From NCBI GenBank assembly GCA_002356515.1, contig AP017605.1, positions 2,294,001 through 2,358,000 on the forward strand: DNA of 64,000 nucleotides, read 5' to 3'. The notes beneath the pieces were generated by a model, which saw nothing but the letters and a program-made list of their open reading frames with translations, did not search any database and was not told the DNA's origin. How positions within the stretch are numbered: the first letter of the stretch is position 1; each line of letters opens with the position of its first letter. This DNA comes from Mesorhizobium loti. GTDB lineage: Bacteria; Pseudomonadota; Alphaproteobacteria; Rhizobiales; Rhizobiaceae. The position numbers and the translations under genes are program-made. Shown here piece by piece: positions 22,036 to 30,805 of this stretch.

Positions 22036-22219
22036 GGCGGTTAGCTAGTTTCCGATGGAGGAGACGTTAGCGCCAAGGATGCGTGCCTCCCGGTGCTTTT
22101 GCTGGGAAGGGAACGCGACCGACCTCGTTCCCTCACCGGCTGTCACATACTTTCCATTTCAGCGTTCGTCTTCTTCGCAGATTTATCTCTACATCGCCAA
22201 TTGAACAAAAACGGACCGC

Positions 22220-23989
22220 ATGGTTTATTTGACCATGACATTTGTTCGATCCGTTACCGTTGAAAATTATAAGCGCTTTGAGCGCTTTTCAGTGTCATGC
22301 CGCGAAACAAATATCCTTGTAGGCCCAAATAACGCGGGAAAATCGACTGTGTTGGACGCACTGCGGATTTTTTCGGCGGTGCATAGATATGCCAGCCGAA
22401 GCCGCCCCATCTATCGTGAACATGAGGGGTTTGGAGGGTGTGCAACATACGAGATCCCTCACACTCTAATAGGCATATCCATCGACAATGTTGTTCGCAA
22501 CTACGGAGAGGAATACGCAAAGATTTCTATCGCACTGGAAAATGGCGCCACCATCCACGTCCGCTTACATCCCGAGCACACGACTATTGCATTCTTGGAG
22601 ACCGATAGAAGGGTTCCTCGAAGCCCCGCTGAGTATCGAGATATTGTTCCGGTAGATTTGGTAATAGTCCCAACTCTATCCTCTCTAGAGTCTGACGAAG
22701 AATACGTTTTGGACGAAACCGTCACTCGAAACGAGAATACGAGACTAGCGAGTAGAAACTTTCGAAATATTGTTCTTAGAAAATCCGACGAAGATTTTGC
22801 GCGATTTGCGGAACTAGCAGCAAACGGGTGGCCGAACGTAGCCGTAGAGAGACCAGAGATCGTTAGGCGCGGCAAATCATACGTTACGATGACTTATACC
22901 GAGGACAGAATACCTAGAGAGGTTTACTGGTCAGGATTTGGATTCCAAGTCTGGATGCAGATGACCATGCAGTTTATGCGCGGGGATCGAAATTCGATTC
23001 TCGTTCTTGACGAGCCAGATATCTATCTTCACCCCGATTTGCAAAAGCGAATGATTCGAATGGTGAAGGACAGGTTTGGCCAAATTTTTATCGCGACCCA
23101 TTCTGCCGAAATTCTTAACGAGGCGGACAGCGGGGACATACTTCTAGTAAACTCGACAAACAGGACGGCTCAGAGAGTAAATTCGGATGAGGGATATCGC
23201 CGCCTTTACTCTTATATCGGATCTTCCGAAAACGCAGAATTCGCCAGATTGGCTCGCGCTGACAGAATATTGTTTTTTGAGGGAAAAGACAAAAAACTAC
23301 TAAGAAAGCTCGCTGTTAAGGCCCGGGCTGACTCCGTCTTCCAGGATCCGAAAACAATCTATTTGCAGGCCGGCGGTTTCTCGCAATGGGTTCGGGTACG
23401 TGAGGTCGATTGGGCACTTCACAATATATTTGGATTGGATGTCCGCCTTGCAGCTCTTTTCGACCGCGACTTCCGATGCGACGAGGAAATTCAAGTTTTC
23501 AAGCAGGGGCTTGCGAATGAAAACCTATGGATCGATGTCTTAGATCGAAAAGAGATCGAGAATTATGTGCTCATACTCAGGCCATTGGTCGCAGCAATTC
23601 AAACAAGATTGGAGGCGAGAAATGTTAGGATGGATGCGGCGGCCGTCGAGAAAGTAATTGTTGACTTGACAGAGCGGTTTCGCGACGAATGTCGAACACA
23701 GCATCTTGCTCACTATATAAGACATCATGGAGAAATAGACCGGCAGATCGATCTATCGACTCATATTGGTCGAGCGCACCAGAGATTTGAGGCAAGCTGG
23801 AACAATATTCAAAGCCGCTTGGAAATGATCCCAGGAAAAGATTTTATCTCTGTCCTTTCCTCTACTTTTCAGCGCGACCATGGCACCTCTATAACTACGA
23901 ATCAAATACTTGACGAAATAAGAGAAGATGAGGTGCCTGCCGATCTAGTAACACGACTTGGGCAGTTAGCCCAGTTTTTTCGGCGATAG
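22220..23989 (+). CDS. OLD-like AAA ATPase with TOPRIM nuclease domain
   Basis: A 589-residue two-domain protein. N-terminal ABC/SMC-type ATPase: Walker A GPNNAGKST near residue 35, Walker B ILVLDEPDIYLHPD near 260, and an H-loop FIATHSAEIL; a degenerate SGFGFQ may replace the ABC signature. C-terminal TOPRIM: ILFFEGKDKK near 350 and ALFDRDFRCDEE near 412, giving the acidic metal residues. This is the layout of OLD-family (class 1) endonucleases, several of which act in phage exclusion. The gene is visibly AT-rich, uses AGA, ATA and CTA codons rare in its neighbours, and stands alone between carB and the RidA genes, so horizontal acquisition is likely. No partner gene such as a UvrD-like helicase or retron is adjacent. 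Confidence 0.82.
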   Translation: MVYLTMTFVRSVTVENYKRFERFSVSCRETNILVGPNNAGKSTVLDALRIFSAVHRYASRSRPIYREHEGFGGCATYEIPHTLIGISIDNVVRNYGEEYAKISIALENGATIHVRLHPEHTTIAFLETDRRVPRSPAEYRDIVPVDLVIVPTLSSLESDEEYVLDETVTRNENTRLASRNFRNIVLRKSDEDFARFAELAANGWPNVAVERPEIVRRGKSYVTMTYTEDRIPREVYWSGFGFQVWMQMTMQFMRGDRNSILVLDEPDIYLHPDLQKRMIRMVKDRFGQIFIATHSAEILNEADSGDILLVNSTNRTAQRVNSDEGYRRLYSYIGSSENAEFARLARADRILFFEGKDKKLLRKLAVKARADSVFQDPKTIYLQAGGFSQWVRVREVDWALHNIFGLDVRLAALFDRDFRCDEEIQVFKQGLANENLWIDVLDRKEIENYVLILRPLVAAIQTRLEARNVRMDAAAVEKVIVDLTERFRDECRTQHLAHYIRHHGEIDRQIDLSTHIGRAHQRFEASWNNIQSRLEMIPGKDFISVLSSTFQRDHGTSITTNQILDEIREDEVPADLVTRLGQLAQFFRR

Positions 23990-24070
23990 CCAAGAGATCA
24001 AAATCGCAAAATAGGGGGCATTGCACCTCAATGGAAAGCGGTTCCCTTTTCATCTACCACGCTTCCCGTC

Positions 24071-24463
24071 TCACGCCACCGCCACACATTCAATCTCGAT
24101 ATCAAACTCCATCGGCCACGACGCCACCGGCACAAATGTCCGCGATGGCGCGTTTTCGGGGAAGTACTTGGCATAGACCCGGTTGATCGCGCCGTAGAAG
24201 CCGGCATTGACGGCGTAGATGCGCACCATTACGACATTGTCCAGCGACGTGCCCGCCGCTTCCAGGCAATGTTTCAGCGCCTTCAGCGACGCTTCGGTCT
24301 GCACCTCGATGTCGCCCTTGACCAGCCTGCCGGTCGCAAGATCGAGCGGTGGCATGCCGGAGACGAAGACCAGCCCGGCGGCCTTGGTCACCAGCGACAA
24401 CGGCACGCCGAGCGCGCGCACCGCCGCCGACAGCACCGGCACTTCGACGATTTCCTTGGTCAT
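24071..24463 (-). CDS. RidA/YjgF-family protein, copy 1
   Basis: A 130-residue RidA-type protein; RidA proper deaminates reactive enamine/imine intermediates. The conserved Arg region (PSRTFVPVASWP) and the final EIECVAVA match the family, with the equivalent of the catalytic Arg present. ATG 24463 is preceded by AAGGAGATCGCC. It lies 37 bases downstream of a second, closely related copy (24501-24893); long stretches such as VQTEASLKALKHCLEAAGTS are nearly identical, indicating a tandem duplication. Confidence 0.9.
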   Translation of the reverse strand: MTKEIVEVPVLSAAVRALGVPLSLVTKAAGLVFVSGMPPLDLATGRLVKGDIEVQTEASLKALKHCLEAAGTSLDNVVMVRIYAVNAGFYGAINRVYAKYFPENAPSRTFVPVASWPMEFDIEIECVAVA

Positions 24464-24500
24464 GGCGATCTCCTTGAGGTTACGACGAGAGGCGGAAAAA

Positions 24501-24893
24501 TCACGCCACGGCCACACATTCGATCTCGATATCGAACTCCATCGGCCATGACGCCACCGGCACGAAACTGCGCGCAGGCGGGTTGGTGAGGAAATACTTG
24601 GCGTAGACGCGGTTGATGGCGTTGTAGAAGCCAGAATTGACGGCGTAGATGCGCACCATCACCACGTTTTCGAGCGAGGTGCCGGCCGCTTCCAGGCAAT
24701 GTTTCAGCGCCTTCAGCGACGCCTCGGTCTGCGTTTCGATATCGCCGCGCACCATCTCGCCGGTCACCATGTCCACCGGCGGCGTCGCCGAGATGAACAC
24801 GAAGCCATTGGCCTTCACCGCCGTCGAACAGGGCAGACCGAGTGAGCGCACCTTGTCCGACATGACCGGTACTTCGATGACTTGTTTTTTCAT
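24501..24893 (-). CDS. RidA/YjgF-family protein, copy 2
   Basis: A 130-residue paralogue of the gene just downstream, same length, with shared blocks KALKHCLEAAGTSLENVVMV and an identical last 16 residues. The Arg in PARSFVPV is retained. Divergence is concentrated in the N-terminal third (for example FVFISATPPVDMVTGEMV against FVSGMPPLDLATGRLV), where substrate-facing residues often differ. It is probably the first gene of a two-gene operon. Confidence 0.9.
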   Translation of the reverse strand: MKKQVIEVPVMSDKVRSLGLPCSTAVKANGFVFISATPPVDMVTGEMVRGDIETQTEASLKALKHCLEAAGTSLENVVMVRIYAVNSGFYNAINRVYAKYFLTNPPARSFVPVASWPMEFDIEIECVAVA

Positions 24894-24992
24894 GGTGATG
24901 CTCCCTGGGTTGGCCGGGAGCTTATCCTGCCGGCCGCCGAACGCCAGCGGAGAGGCATGGTCCAGCGGCTATCGCCCCGGCAAATCGGATAG

Positions 24993-25161
24993 GGCGCTCC
25001 CCCTCTCCGTCCGCTTCGCGGCCACCTCTCCCCCACTTTGTGGGGGCGAGGAACCCAGACTTTTCAACGAAGGCCGAGGCCTCCGAGATTGGCGTTTCCT
25101 CGCCCCCATGAAATGGGGGGAGGTGGCCCGGCGAAGCCGGGACGGAGCGGGGGCTGGCGCC
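24993..25161. repeat. 169-bp palindromic intergenic repeat (family A', copy 2)
   Basis: The arms GGCGCTCCCCCTCTCCGTC and the complement ending GGGGGCTGGCGCC at 25161 bracket inner hairpins CCGCTTCGCGG and CCTCGCCCCCATG/GTGGGGGCGAGG. The same units occur at 12275-12454 in opposite nesting order. It lies between copy 2 of RidA and the cupin gene; nothing else is seen in this gap. Confidence 0.85.
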
Positions 25162-25178
25162 GCCCTGGGCGATTGGCT

Positions 25179-25643
25179 TCACCCCTGCCCCGGATAGGGC
25201 GTGCCGTCCTTATGCAAAAACCGTCCATCCGAACTCGGGCTCATCATGTCGATGTCGGAGCACCTGATGACATCGTCGCGATTGCGCGAGCCGACCTCGA
25301 GGTAGCGCGCCGTGACCGACGACCGGTTGATCATGTGATGGCCATTGCCGCTGTTCTTGGCGAAGGTGGCGCAGTCGCCTGCCTTGAGCAGTGTCTCGCC
25401 GCCATCCTCGACCAGCGTCAACTCGCCTTCCAGCACATAGACGAGCTCATCCTCATGGCTGTGCCAGTGGCGCTGGCTCGACCAGCCGCCGGGCGGGAGC
25501 GTCATCAGGTTGACGCCGAAATCGGTGAGGCCGCCGGCGTCACCCAGGCGCTGGCGGGTGCGGGTGGCGCAAGGGGCATCGAAGGGCGCGGGGTAGCCGG
25601 AGCCTTTGCGGATGGGGACGGATGCGGGGTCGATCTTGGGCAT
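25179..25643 (-). CDS. Cupin-domain protein
   Basis: A 154-residue single-domain cupin. Motif 1 reads HWHSHEDELVYVLEGELTLV with His/Glu metal ligands, motif 2 GDCATFAKNSGNGHHMIN. These small proteins bind a metal and act as isomerases, dioxygenases or sensors; the substrate is unknown. It is followed, in its own direction, by the palindromic repeat and the RidA pair. Confidence 0.85.
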   Translation of the reverse strand: MPKIDPASVPIRKGSGYPAPFDAPCATRTRQRLGDAGGLTDFGVNLMTLPPGGWSSQRHWHSHEDELVYVLEGELTLVEDGGETLLKAGDCATFAKNSGNGHHMINRSSVTARYLEVGSRNRDDVIRCSDIDMMSPSSDGRFLHKDGTPYPGQG

Positions 25644-25763
25644 GGGTGCTCCATGGGCGGAGGGGAAAGTCTATGGCACTGCGGGCGCCGGCACAGAGCC
25701 ACTTTGCGGCAGCGGGTTTGCCAGGCTATTGCAGTCGTCGGAGATTCGCCGAAGCGCCCCCAG

Positions 25764-25970
25764 CTTCGTCGTCCTAGGGCGTAGCAGCCGCGGAGCGGCG
25801 TCGCGGAGACCCTGGGATCCATGCCGCGACATCAACGAGAGGCACAGCGGCGCAGAATTCTGCACCGCTGCAACGCTTTGAAGTCGCGGCATGGATCCCT
25901 TGGGCTGCGGAGCAGCTCAGGGGTCTACGCCGCGTCGCTACGCTCCTTGCTCCGCCCGTGGATGACGAAG
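25764..25970. repeat. 207-bp nested palindrome (family C)
   Basis: The outer ends are CTTCGTCGTCC and GGATGACGAAG. Perfect middle arms GGGATCCATGCCGCGAC (25814-25830) pair with 25883-25899, and an inner AGCGG.GCAGAATTCTGC.CCGCT dyad lies about 25846-25870. The element can fold as one long cruciform. It lies in the 392-base gene-free gap 25644-26035, in which nothing else is recognised. Confidence 0.85.
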
Positions 25971-26035
25971 TTAACGGCGGCTCCAATGTCCAGGATGCCG
26001 TCTGGCCGCCCCCCGATGGCCCAACCCGCGCCCCC

Positions 26036-26581
26036 CTAATGCACCGCCGCCAGATCCCGGACATGCATCTCGTGCATCTTCAGCGTCTTCAGCGTCTTCT
26101 TGGCGAACTCCTTCAGCGCCGGGTCGTCACCGGAATGGGCGTAGGTGGAAAACATCGCCACCGCCTGCTTGTGCGCCTGCGTCTGCAAGGTGATGTATTT
26201 GGCCTGGAAGGCGTCGCCGTCCAGCGCCTTGAGCTGGTCGAGCATCGCCTGGTCGTTCGGCAGCAGCGGCGGACCTTCGGGCGTGAAGGAAGCCGTGGTC
26301 TGGCTCTTTTCCAGCGCGGCCTTGAAATCCTGGCCGGCCTTGGTGTGGTCCTTGACCATCAGCGCGGCGAAATCCTTCACATCGGCCGCTACACCCTTCG
26401 TCTCGGCGAGCTTGCTGCTCTCGATCTCGAAGTGGTTGGCGCTGACCAGCGTCCTGGTGAAGGTGTCGGTGTCGATCTTGTTCTCAGAAACAGGCGGCAC
26501 GTCGCTGGACGGCTGTTGGGAAAAGGCTGAAGGCGTTCCGGCTAGAAGGGCGAGCATGGCGGTGGCGAGATGCGGTTTCAT
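26036..26581 (-). CDS. Exported DUF4142-family protein
   Basis: A 181-residue protein with a signal peptide (MKPHLATAMLALLAGTPSAFS) and a predicted helical-bundle DUF4142 domain: FTRTLVSANHFEIESSKLA, DFAALMVKDHTKAGQDF and the C-terminal MHEMHVRDLAA. Such proteins are periplasmic, ferritin-like four-helix proteins of unknown function. ATG 26581 gives a clean signal peptide; the upstream open frame to 27082 is a shadow of the next gene. Confidence 0.85.
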   Translation of the reverse strand: MKPHLATAMLALLAGTPSAFSQQPSSDVPPVSENKIDTDTFTRTLVSANHFEIESSKLAETKGVAADVKDFAALMVKDHTKAGQDFKAALEKSQTTASFTPEGPPLLPNDQAMLDQLKALDGDAFQAKYITLQTQAHKQAVAMFSTYAHSGDDPALKEFAKKTLKTLKMHEMHVRDLAAVH

Positions 26582-26709
26582 CGAAACGCTCCGTGAGAGG
26601 TGTCCTTGAAGGCCCAACGCGGCAGAGGGCGGTGAGGTTGCCGACGCGCCCCTTCTCCCGTCCGGGGAGGGATGAAATGCAGCCTCACGATTGCAGCGTG
26701 ACTGCTCCT

Positions 26710-27708
26710 CTATGGGCGACGGGGCCCCAGCAGGAACGCCGTCATCGTTGCGCTCACGCACGCCACCGCCAACAACGCTACGACCCCCGAAGCGCCGGTC
26801 CTGCGGCGAATTGAAACGAGGTTTTCTGAAACGGGAGCATTCTGAACCAGCCCGTACAAGTCCGACCTGCTGCCATGCCGAAGGGAAAAGGCGCGGGTCA
26901 ACTCCGCACCGAGTAGAAAGATTTGCGATGAATAGTAGACCCAGAGCAGTATGACGAGCAGTCCTCCGGCCGCGCCATATGAGGAAGCGATTGCACTTGT
27001 ACCGATATACCAACCGATAAGCGACTTCCCCAATGTGAACAGAGCGGCGGTCACGACAGCACCGACCCAGACATCCCGCCATTCCAGGGCACGGTCCGGC
27101 AGGACTTTGTAGATCGCGGCAAACATCACGGTGATCAGGGAAAAGGATATCAGGGTGTTGATCGCGCTCAGAACAAATTCGCCGAACGGCAATTGAGCGC
27201 TGATCACGTCACCCAAGGCCGAGATCGCCGCGCTCGCCACCAAAGAGACCAGCAACATAAAGCCGAGGGCGGCGACCAGACCAAGACTTGCCGCACGGGC
27301 GCGCAACAGCCGCGACAGCGAACTCCCTTTCGCTTCAACCTTCCATATTGCATTCAGGGCCTGCTGCATCTCGCCAAACACCGCCGAGGCGGTGACGAGC
27401 AAAGTGGCCGTGCCGATGATTGCCGCCAAGGTCCCCGATGATTTACTGGATGCCCCTTCGAGCGCGGTTTGAAGGAGCGCAGCACTTTCTGAACCCATCA
27501 GCCCCGAGATCTGAGCTGACAAAGCCAACTGCGCCGCGTCATGCCCAAACGCAATGCCTGCTATCGCGACAACAATTATCAGAACCGGGGCCAGCGACGT
27601 GGCGGCATAAAAGGCCATCGCCGCGCCATGACTAAGGGCATTGTCGTTGACAAAGCCAACCACGCTTTCTCGCACCAAGTCCCATACGTTTCTAACTGTG
27701 AGTCGCAC
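26710..27708 (-). CDS. YihY/BrkB-family inner-membrane protein
   Basis: A 332-residue membrane protein with about six hydrophobic segments. Signatures of the YihY (formerly called RNase BN) family: LSHGAAMAFYAATSLAPVL at the N-terminus, the AIWKVE segment, and SSYGAAGGLLVILLWVYYSSQIFLLGAE. Function is unknown; it is not a ribonuclease despite older names. The codon choice is somewhat less GC-biased than in neighbours. Confidence 0.9.
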   Translation of the reverse strand: MRLTVRNVWDLVRESVVGFVNDNALSHGAAMAFYAATSLAPVLIIVVAIAGIAFGHDAAQLALSAQISGLMGSESAALLQTALEGASSKSSGTLAAIIGTATLLVTASAVFGEMQQALNAIWKVEAKGSSLSRLLRARAASLGLVAALGFMLLVSLVASAAISALGDVISAQLPFGEFVLSAINTLISFSLITVMFAAIYKVLPDRALEWRDVWVGAVVTAALFTLGKSLIGWYIGTSAIASSYGAAGGLLVILLWVYYSSQIFLLGAELTRAFSLRHGSRSDLYGLVQNAPVSENLVSIRRRTGASGVVALLAVACVSATMTAFLLGPRRP

Positions 27709-27889
27709 TTCGAATCCGTGAAGGGGGTCGCAAACCGTCTCCTATCAATGCAGCGCATCTTCCGATGTTCCGGCCGACTTGAGCGAGAGCTTCACCAGCG
27801 ATGTGAAGCGCACGATCAATGGTGCGGAAACGGTGCGCAAGGCGAGCAAAACCACTGCGAACTGAAGCGCAAAGGCTGAACGCGGATGC

Positions 27890-28633
27890 CTAATGGCAAC
27901 ACCCCTCGCCATACTGCAGCTGCTCCCTCCAATCCGGCCTGCCCTCCGGCGTGAAATCCATAAGATTCCACAGGATCTCGCAGGTGCCGATGGCGCGCGG
28001 GTCCTGGCCGGGTTCGGGTGGCGCGAAGCCAAGCTCCGACGACCAGAAATGCCTGATACCGTCACTATCGCGGTGGAACACCGACAGCAGCGGCATCTGC
28101 GCGCCGTCGGCATCCTCGGCATTGTAGTCGCGCTTGAAACTGTTGGCGGCCGACGACAGCAGCCGCATGTTCTTCCAACCGCGATCCCGGCCGAGCGTGA
28201 CCAGATTTTCCAGCGCGGTTTTCGCCACCACGGCGAAATTGAAGCCGGCGGCTTCGAGATGGCCGACGGCGCCGTCGAACTGGTCGAGCAGCGCCGTGCA
28301 GGACGGGCATGGCTGGTCCGGTCGGGCGAGCCTGGCCGTGCCGCCGCTCACCGCGACATCGCGCGTTTCCTGGGGATGGCGCGGAAACATCATCTGGTAG
28401 AGGACGAGACTATCCTTGCCCGGCGCGAACAGCTCCGACAGTTTTGTCTTCGCCGGCTTGCCGTCGGCATCGAGCGCATCGAAGACATAATCCTGGCGGA
28501 TCAGCCCGCCCGGCGGCAAAGCGCGCCGCGCCTCGGCCACGGCTTCCATGGCGCGGCGCAGCTCGATTTCCTTCTTCAAGAGCTTTTCGCGGGCGGTGCG
28601 GTATTTGGCGGATTCGTTGGGAAAGGTGATCAT
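27890..28633 (-). CDS. DUF899-family thioredoxin-like protein
   Basis: A 247-residue protein of the DUF899 family with a thioredoxin-like core and the CPSC pair (QPCPSCTALLDQFDG, about residues 118-121). Other typical segments are LFAPGKDSLVLYQMMFP and the C-terminal ILWNLMDFTPEGR. The redox partner is unknown. ATG 28633 is preceded by AAGGGAGCC. The C-terminus ends in two further Cys (EGCCH). Confidence 0.88.
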   Translation of the reverse strand: MITFPNESAKYRTAREKLLKKEIELRRAMEAVAEARRALPPGGLIRQDYVFDALDADGKPAKTKLSELFAPGKDSLVLYQMMFPRHPQETRDVAVSGGTARLARPDQPCPSCTALLDQFDGAVGHLEAAGFNFAVVAKTALENLVTLGRDRGWKNMRLLSSAANSFKRDYNAEDADGAQMPLLSVFHRDSDGIRHFWSSELGFAPPEPGQDPRAIGTCEILWNLMDFTPEGRPDWREQLQYGEGCCH

Positions 28634-28816
28634 GATCGGCTCCCTTAAGTCGTCGCCGGCGTCCCGGCGCTGTTGCTCTGCGACCCAAGGACGTTTGGCG
28701 AAGACCGGTTCCCGACATTTTTTGCGGATGCCACACAGCGATTGTTGCGGGGAACCTCTCCGGCTTTCCAGCATTCTCACCACGGGTTAAAGCCAGTGGT
28801 GGGTCCGGGGGACAAA

Positions 28817-29152
28817 ATGCACGATGACGAGATCGACCTGCGCTGCCCGCAAGTGGTGGCCGACAATGCCGCCAAGGGCTTGCGGCTGCGCAAGCAATTC
28901 GGCCGTGGCGGTACCGAGATCGGTGTGGCGCGCGCGACGGAACTGATGAACCGCGAGAAGCTCGCACCGTCCACCATCCGCCGCATGGTCAGCTATTTTG
29001 CCCGTCACGAGGTCGACAAGCGCGGCAAGAATTACGGCAATGAGGCAAACCCATCGGCCGGCCACATCGCCTGGCTGCTTTGGGGCGGCGATGAAGGCCG
29101 CGCTTGGGCGCTGGAGCTCAAAAAGAAGATCGGCAATGCGCCGGATATTTAG
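28817..29152 (+). CDS. Hypothetical protein with FGRGGTEIGVARA/HEVDKRGK motifs
   Basis: A 111-residue soluble protein. The pattern FGRGGTEIGVARATEL ... FARHEVDKRGKNYG ... HIAWLLWGGDEGRAWA resembles short domains I recall from phage head-gene regions, but I cannot assign a function and no other phage gene is near. ATG 28817 follows GGGGGAC. Its stop TAG (29150-29152) touches the stop of the convergent GNAT gene with no base between. Confidence 0.6.
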   Translation: MHDDEIDLRCPQVVADNAAKGLRLRKQFGRGGTEIGVARATELMNREKLAPSTIRRMVSYFARHEVDKRGKNYGNEANPSAGHIAWLLWGGDEGRAWALELKKKIGNAPDI

Positions 29153-29641
29153 TCAGGAGTACCAGTCCACCTCGAACATCCCCAGCCGCTCGTAGAGCCT
29201 GACGGCGGCGGCATTTTCGACCGTGTTGGTCTTGAGGTCGACATGGGCCGCGCCGCGGTCGCGAAAGGTGGCGAAGGCTTGCCACATCAGCGCTTCGCCG
29301 ATGCCCTTGCCGCGCGCCTCGGGATGAACGGCGAGATCCTTGACGAAAGCTCTTGTCCAGCACAGCGCCGCGGCCGCCAGCCGGCCCTTGGCGTCGATGA
29401 CGAGGAAGCACAGCGCCGGGTCGAATTCCGGGTCGCCTGAGATGCGCGGCCACCACTCGTCGAACGGGCCGTCTGTGCCGTCGTCGAACACCTCGCTCAG
29501 CAGCGCATGCAGAGGCGGCGCATCACCTGGCTCGAAGCAGCGCATGGCAAAGCCATTCGGCCAGTGCGGTGCAACGAGTGTCTCGTCGAGGACTTTGCGC
29601 AGCCGGATGTCGTTCGGGGCCGGCGGGCGCGGTTCGGGCAT
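29153..29641 (-). CDS. GNAT-family acetyltransferase
   Basis: A 162-residue acetyl-CoA-dependent N-acetyltransferase: acetyl-CoA loop DLAVHPEARGKGIGEALM (Q/R-x-x-G-x-G/A form) and the C-terminal NAAAVRLYERLGM. The substrate is unknown. It starts 5 bases after the stop of the upstream transglycosylase gene, so the two are probably cotranscribed. Confidence 0.85.
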   Translation of the reverse strand: MPEPRPPAPNDIRLRKVLDETLVAPHWPNGFAMRCFEPGDAPPLHALLSEVFDDGTDGPFDEWWPRISGDPEFDPALCFLVIDAKGRLAAAALCWTRAFVKDLAVHPEARGKGIGEALMWQAFATFRDRGAAHVDLKTNTVENAAAVRLYERLGMFEVDWYS

Positions 29642-29646
29642 TGCGC

Positions 29647-30624
29647 TCAGGCGTCGGGCTGCAGGCGATGCCGCTTGCGGTCGACACCCAGCCCGGTCGC
29701 CTCGAGCAGGCCCTTGCGCTTGGCGTCGAAGTAATAGCCGGTCTGGTAGAGCCAGTCGGCCTTCTTGGCGTTGCCGTCCGCCACCAGCCAGGCGCCACGC
29801 AGATATTTGACCGCATATTTCAAATTGGTCTCGGCATCGAACAGACCCTTGGCCGGCCCGTCATAGCCCATGCCGCGCGCCGTCGCGTGCTTGATCTGCA
29901 TCAGCCCCCAATGGCCGTTATTGTAGGCCTTGGGGTTGAAGGTGCTTTCGCGGTTGACGACATGGCGCACCAGATCCACCGGCACCTGGTAGAGGGCGGC
30001 ATATTTGACGATCAGCCGGTCGACGTCACCGCGCATGCCTGTGTGTTCTTCCGGAGCGGCAGGGCTGAGCGGCGCGGACGGGAACTGCACCAGGGCAGCC
30101 GGGTTCTGCGGCACCACATAGGCCACCTGCTGCACGCCAGGCAGTTTCTGGCCGCTGCCGGCGACCGCCGGCACGACGAGGCCGGCTGTCGTATAGGTCT
30201 CGGCGGACTTGATCAGGGGCTGAGCTGCCTTCACCGGCTGGCCTGCCTTGGAGGGCGCCGGCGCCTGCCAGGCACTGGGGCTGGCGATCATGATGGCGGG
30301 CACGGCCGGGGCCGCGGGCGTTGCTCCGGCAAAGGCGGCGGTCGCGGCAGCCGGCTGGCTGGCTGGCGCGACTGCTGCCTCACCTTCCGAAATGACGGCG
30401 CCAGGTGCGAGTTCGGGGGTCTGGACGGGTGCGATGCCCGAGGATTGCGGCAGCACCGAAACCGTCTCCGGCAGCGGTATGGTGAAGCCGGCATCGCTGC
30501 CGGCAACGGTCGCGGTTTCGGTCAGCGACGGCGCGGCCTTCATCTGCGAGGTCGAGGTGCAGCCACTCATGCCGGCCGCCGCCACGATCACGCCGATCGC
30601 GATAAGGGTTTGTTTTGCTGGCAA
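29647..30624 (-). CDS. Lytic transglycosylase lipoprotein (SLT domain)
   Basis: A 325-residue exported lipoprotein with lipobox GMSGC after a hydrophobic leader, about 170 residues of Ala/Pro-rich linker, then a C-terminal SLT fold with catalytic Glu in NRESTFNPKAYNN, the HWGLMQIKHATARGMGY motif and NLKYAVKYL. It is predicted to cleave peptidoglycan glycan strands in the periplasm. The SLT domain is complete. It precedes the GNAT gene in a tight two-gene unit. Confidence 0.87.
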   Translation of the reverse strand: MPAKQTLIAIGVIVAAAGMSGCTSTSQMKAAPSLTETATVAGSDAGFTIPLPETVSVLPQSSGIAPVQTPELAPGAVISEGEAAVAPASQPAAATAAFAGATPAAPAVPAIMIASPSAWQAPAPSKAGQPVKAAQPLIKSAETYTTAGLVVPAVAGSGQKLPGVQQVAYVVPQNPAALVQFPSAPLSPAAPEEHTGMRGDVDRLIVKYAALYQVPVDLVRHVVNRESTFNPKAYNNGHWGLMQIKHATARGMGYDGPAKGLFDAETNLKYAVKYLRGAWLVADGNAKKADWLYQTGYYFDAKRKGLLEATGLGVDRKRHRLQPDA

Positions 30625-30805
30625 GCCGCGTTCGGGTCCGGTTCATCGGGGTGTTAAGAAATCCCTTACACCAGCGATTCCAGGGTAGCAATCGGGGCCA
30701 TCTGGTGGTTTTCGGGTGGCAGGACTCGGGCCGAACTGCCATATTGTTCCTGATATGTACCAGACGGAATCCCGGATTCCGCCGCTTTGCGGAAAGGAGC
30801 GCATC

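Noticed and set aside
28817..29152. Prophage remnant around the GRGG/HEVDK hypothetical gene
   Set aside because: No integrase, portal, terminase, tail gene or att-like repeat is nearby; one weak resemblance is not enough.
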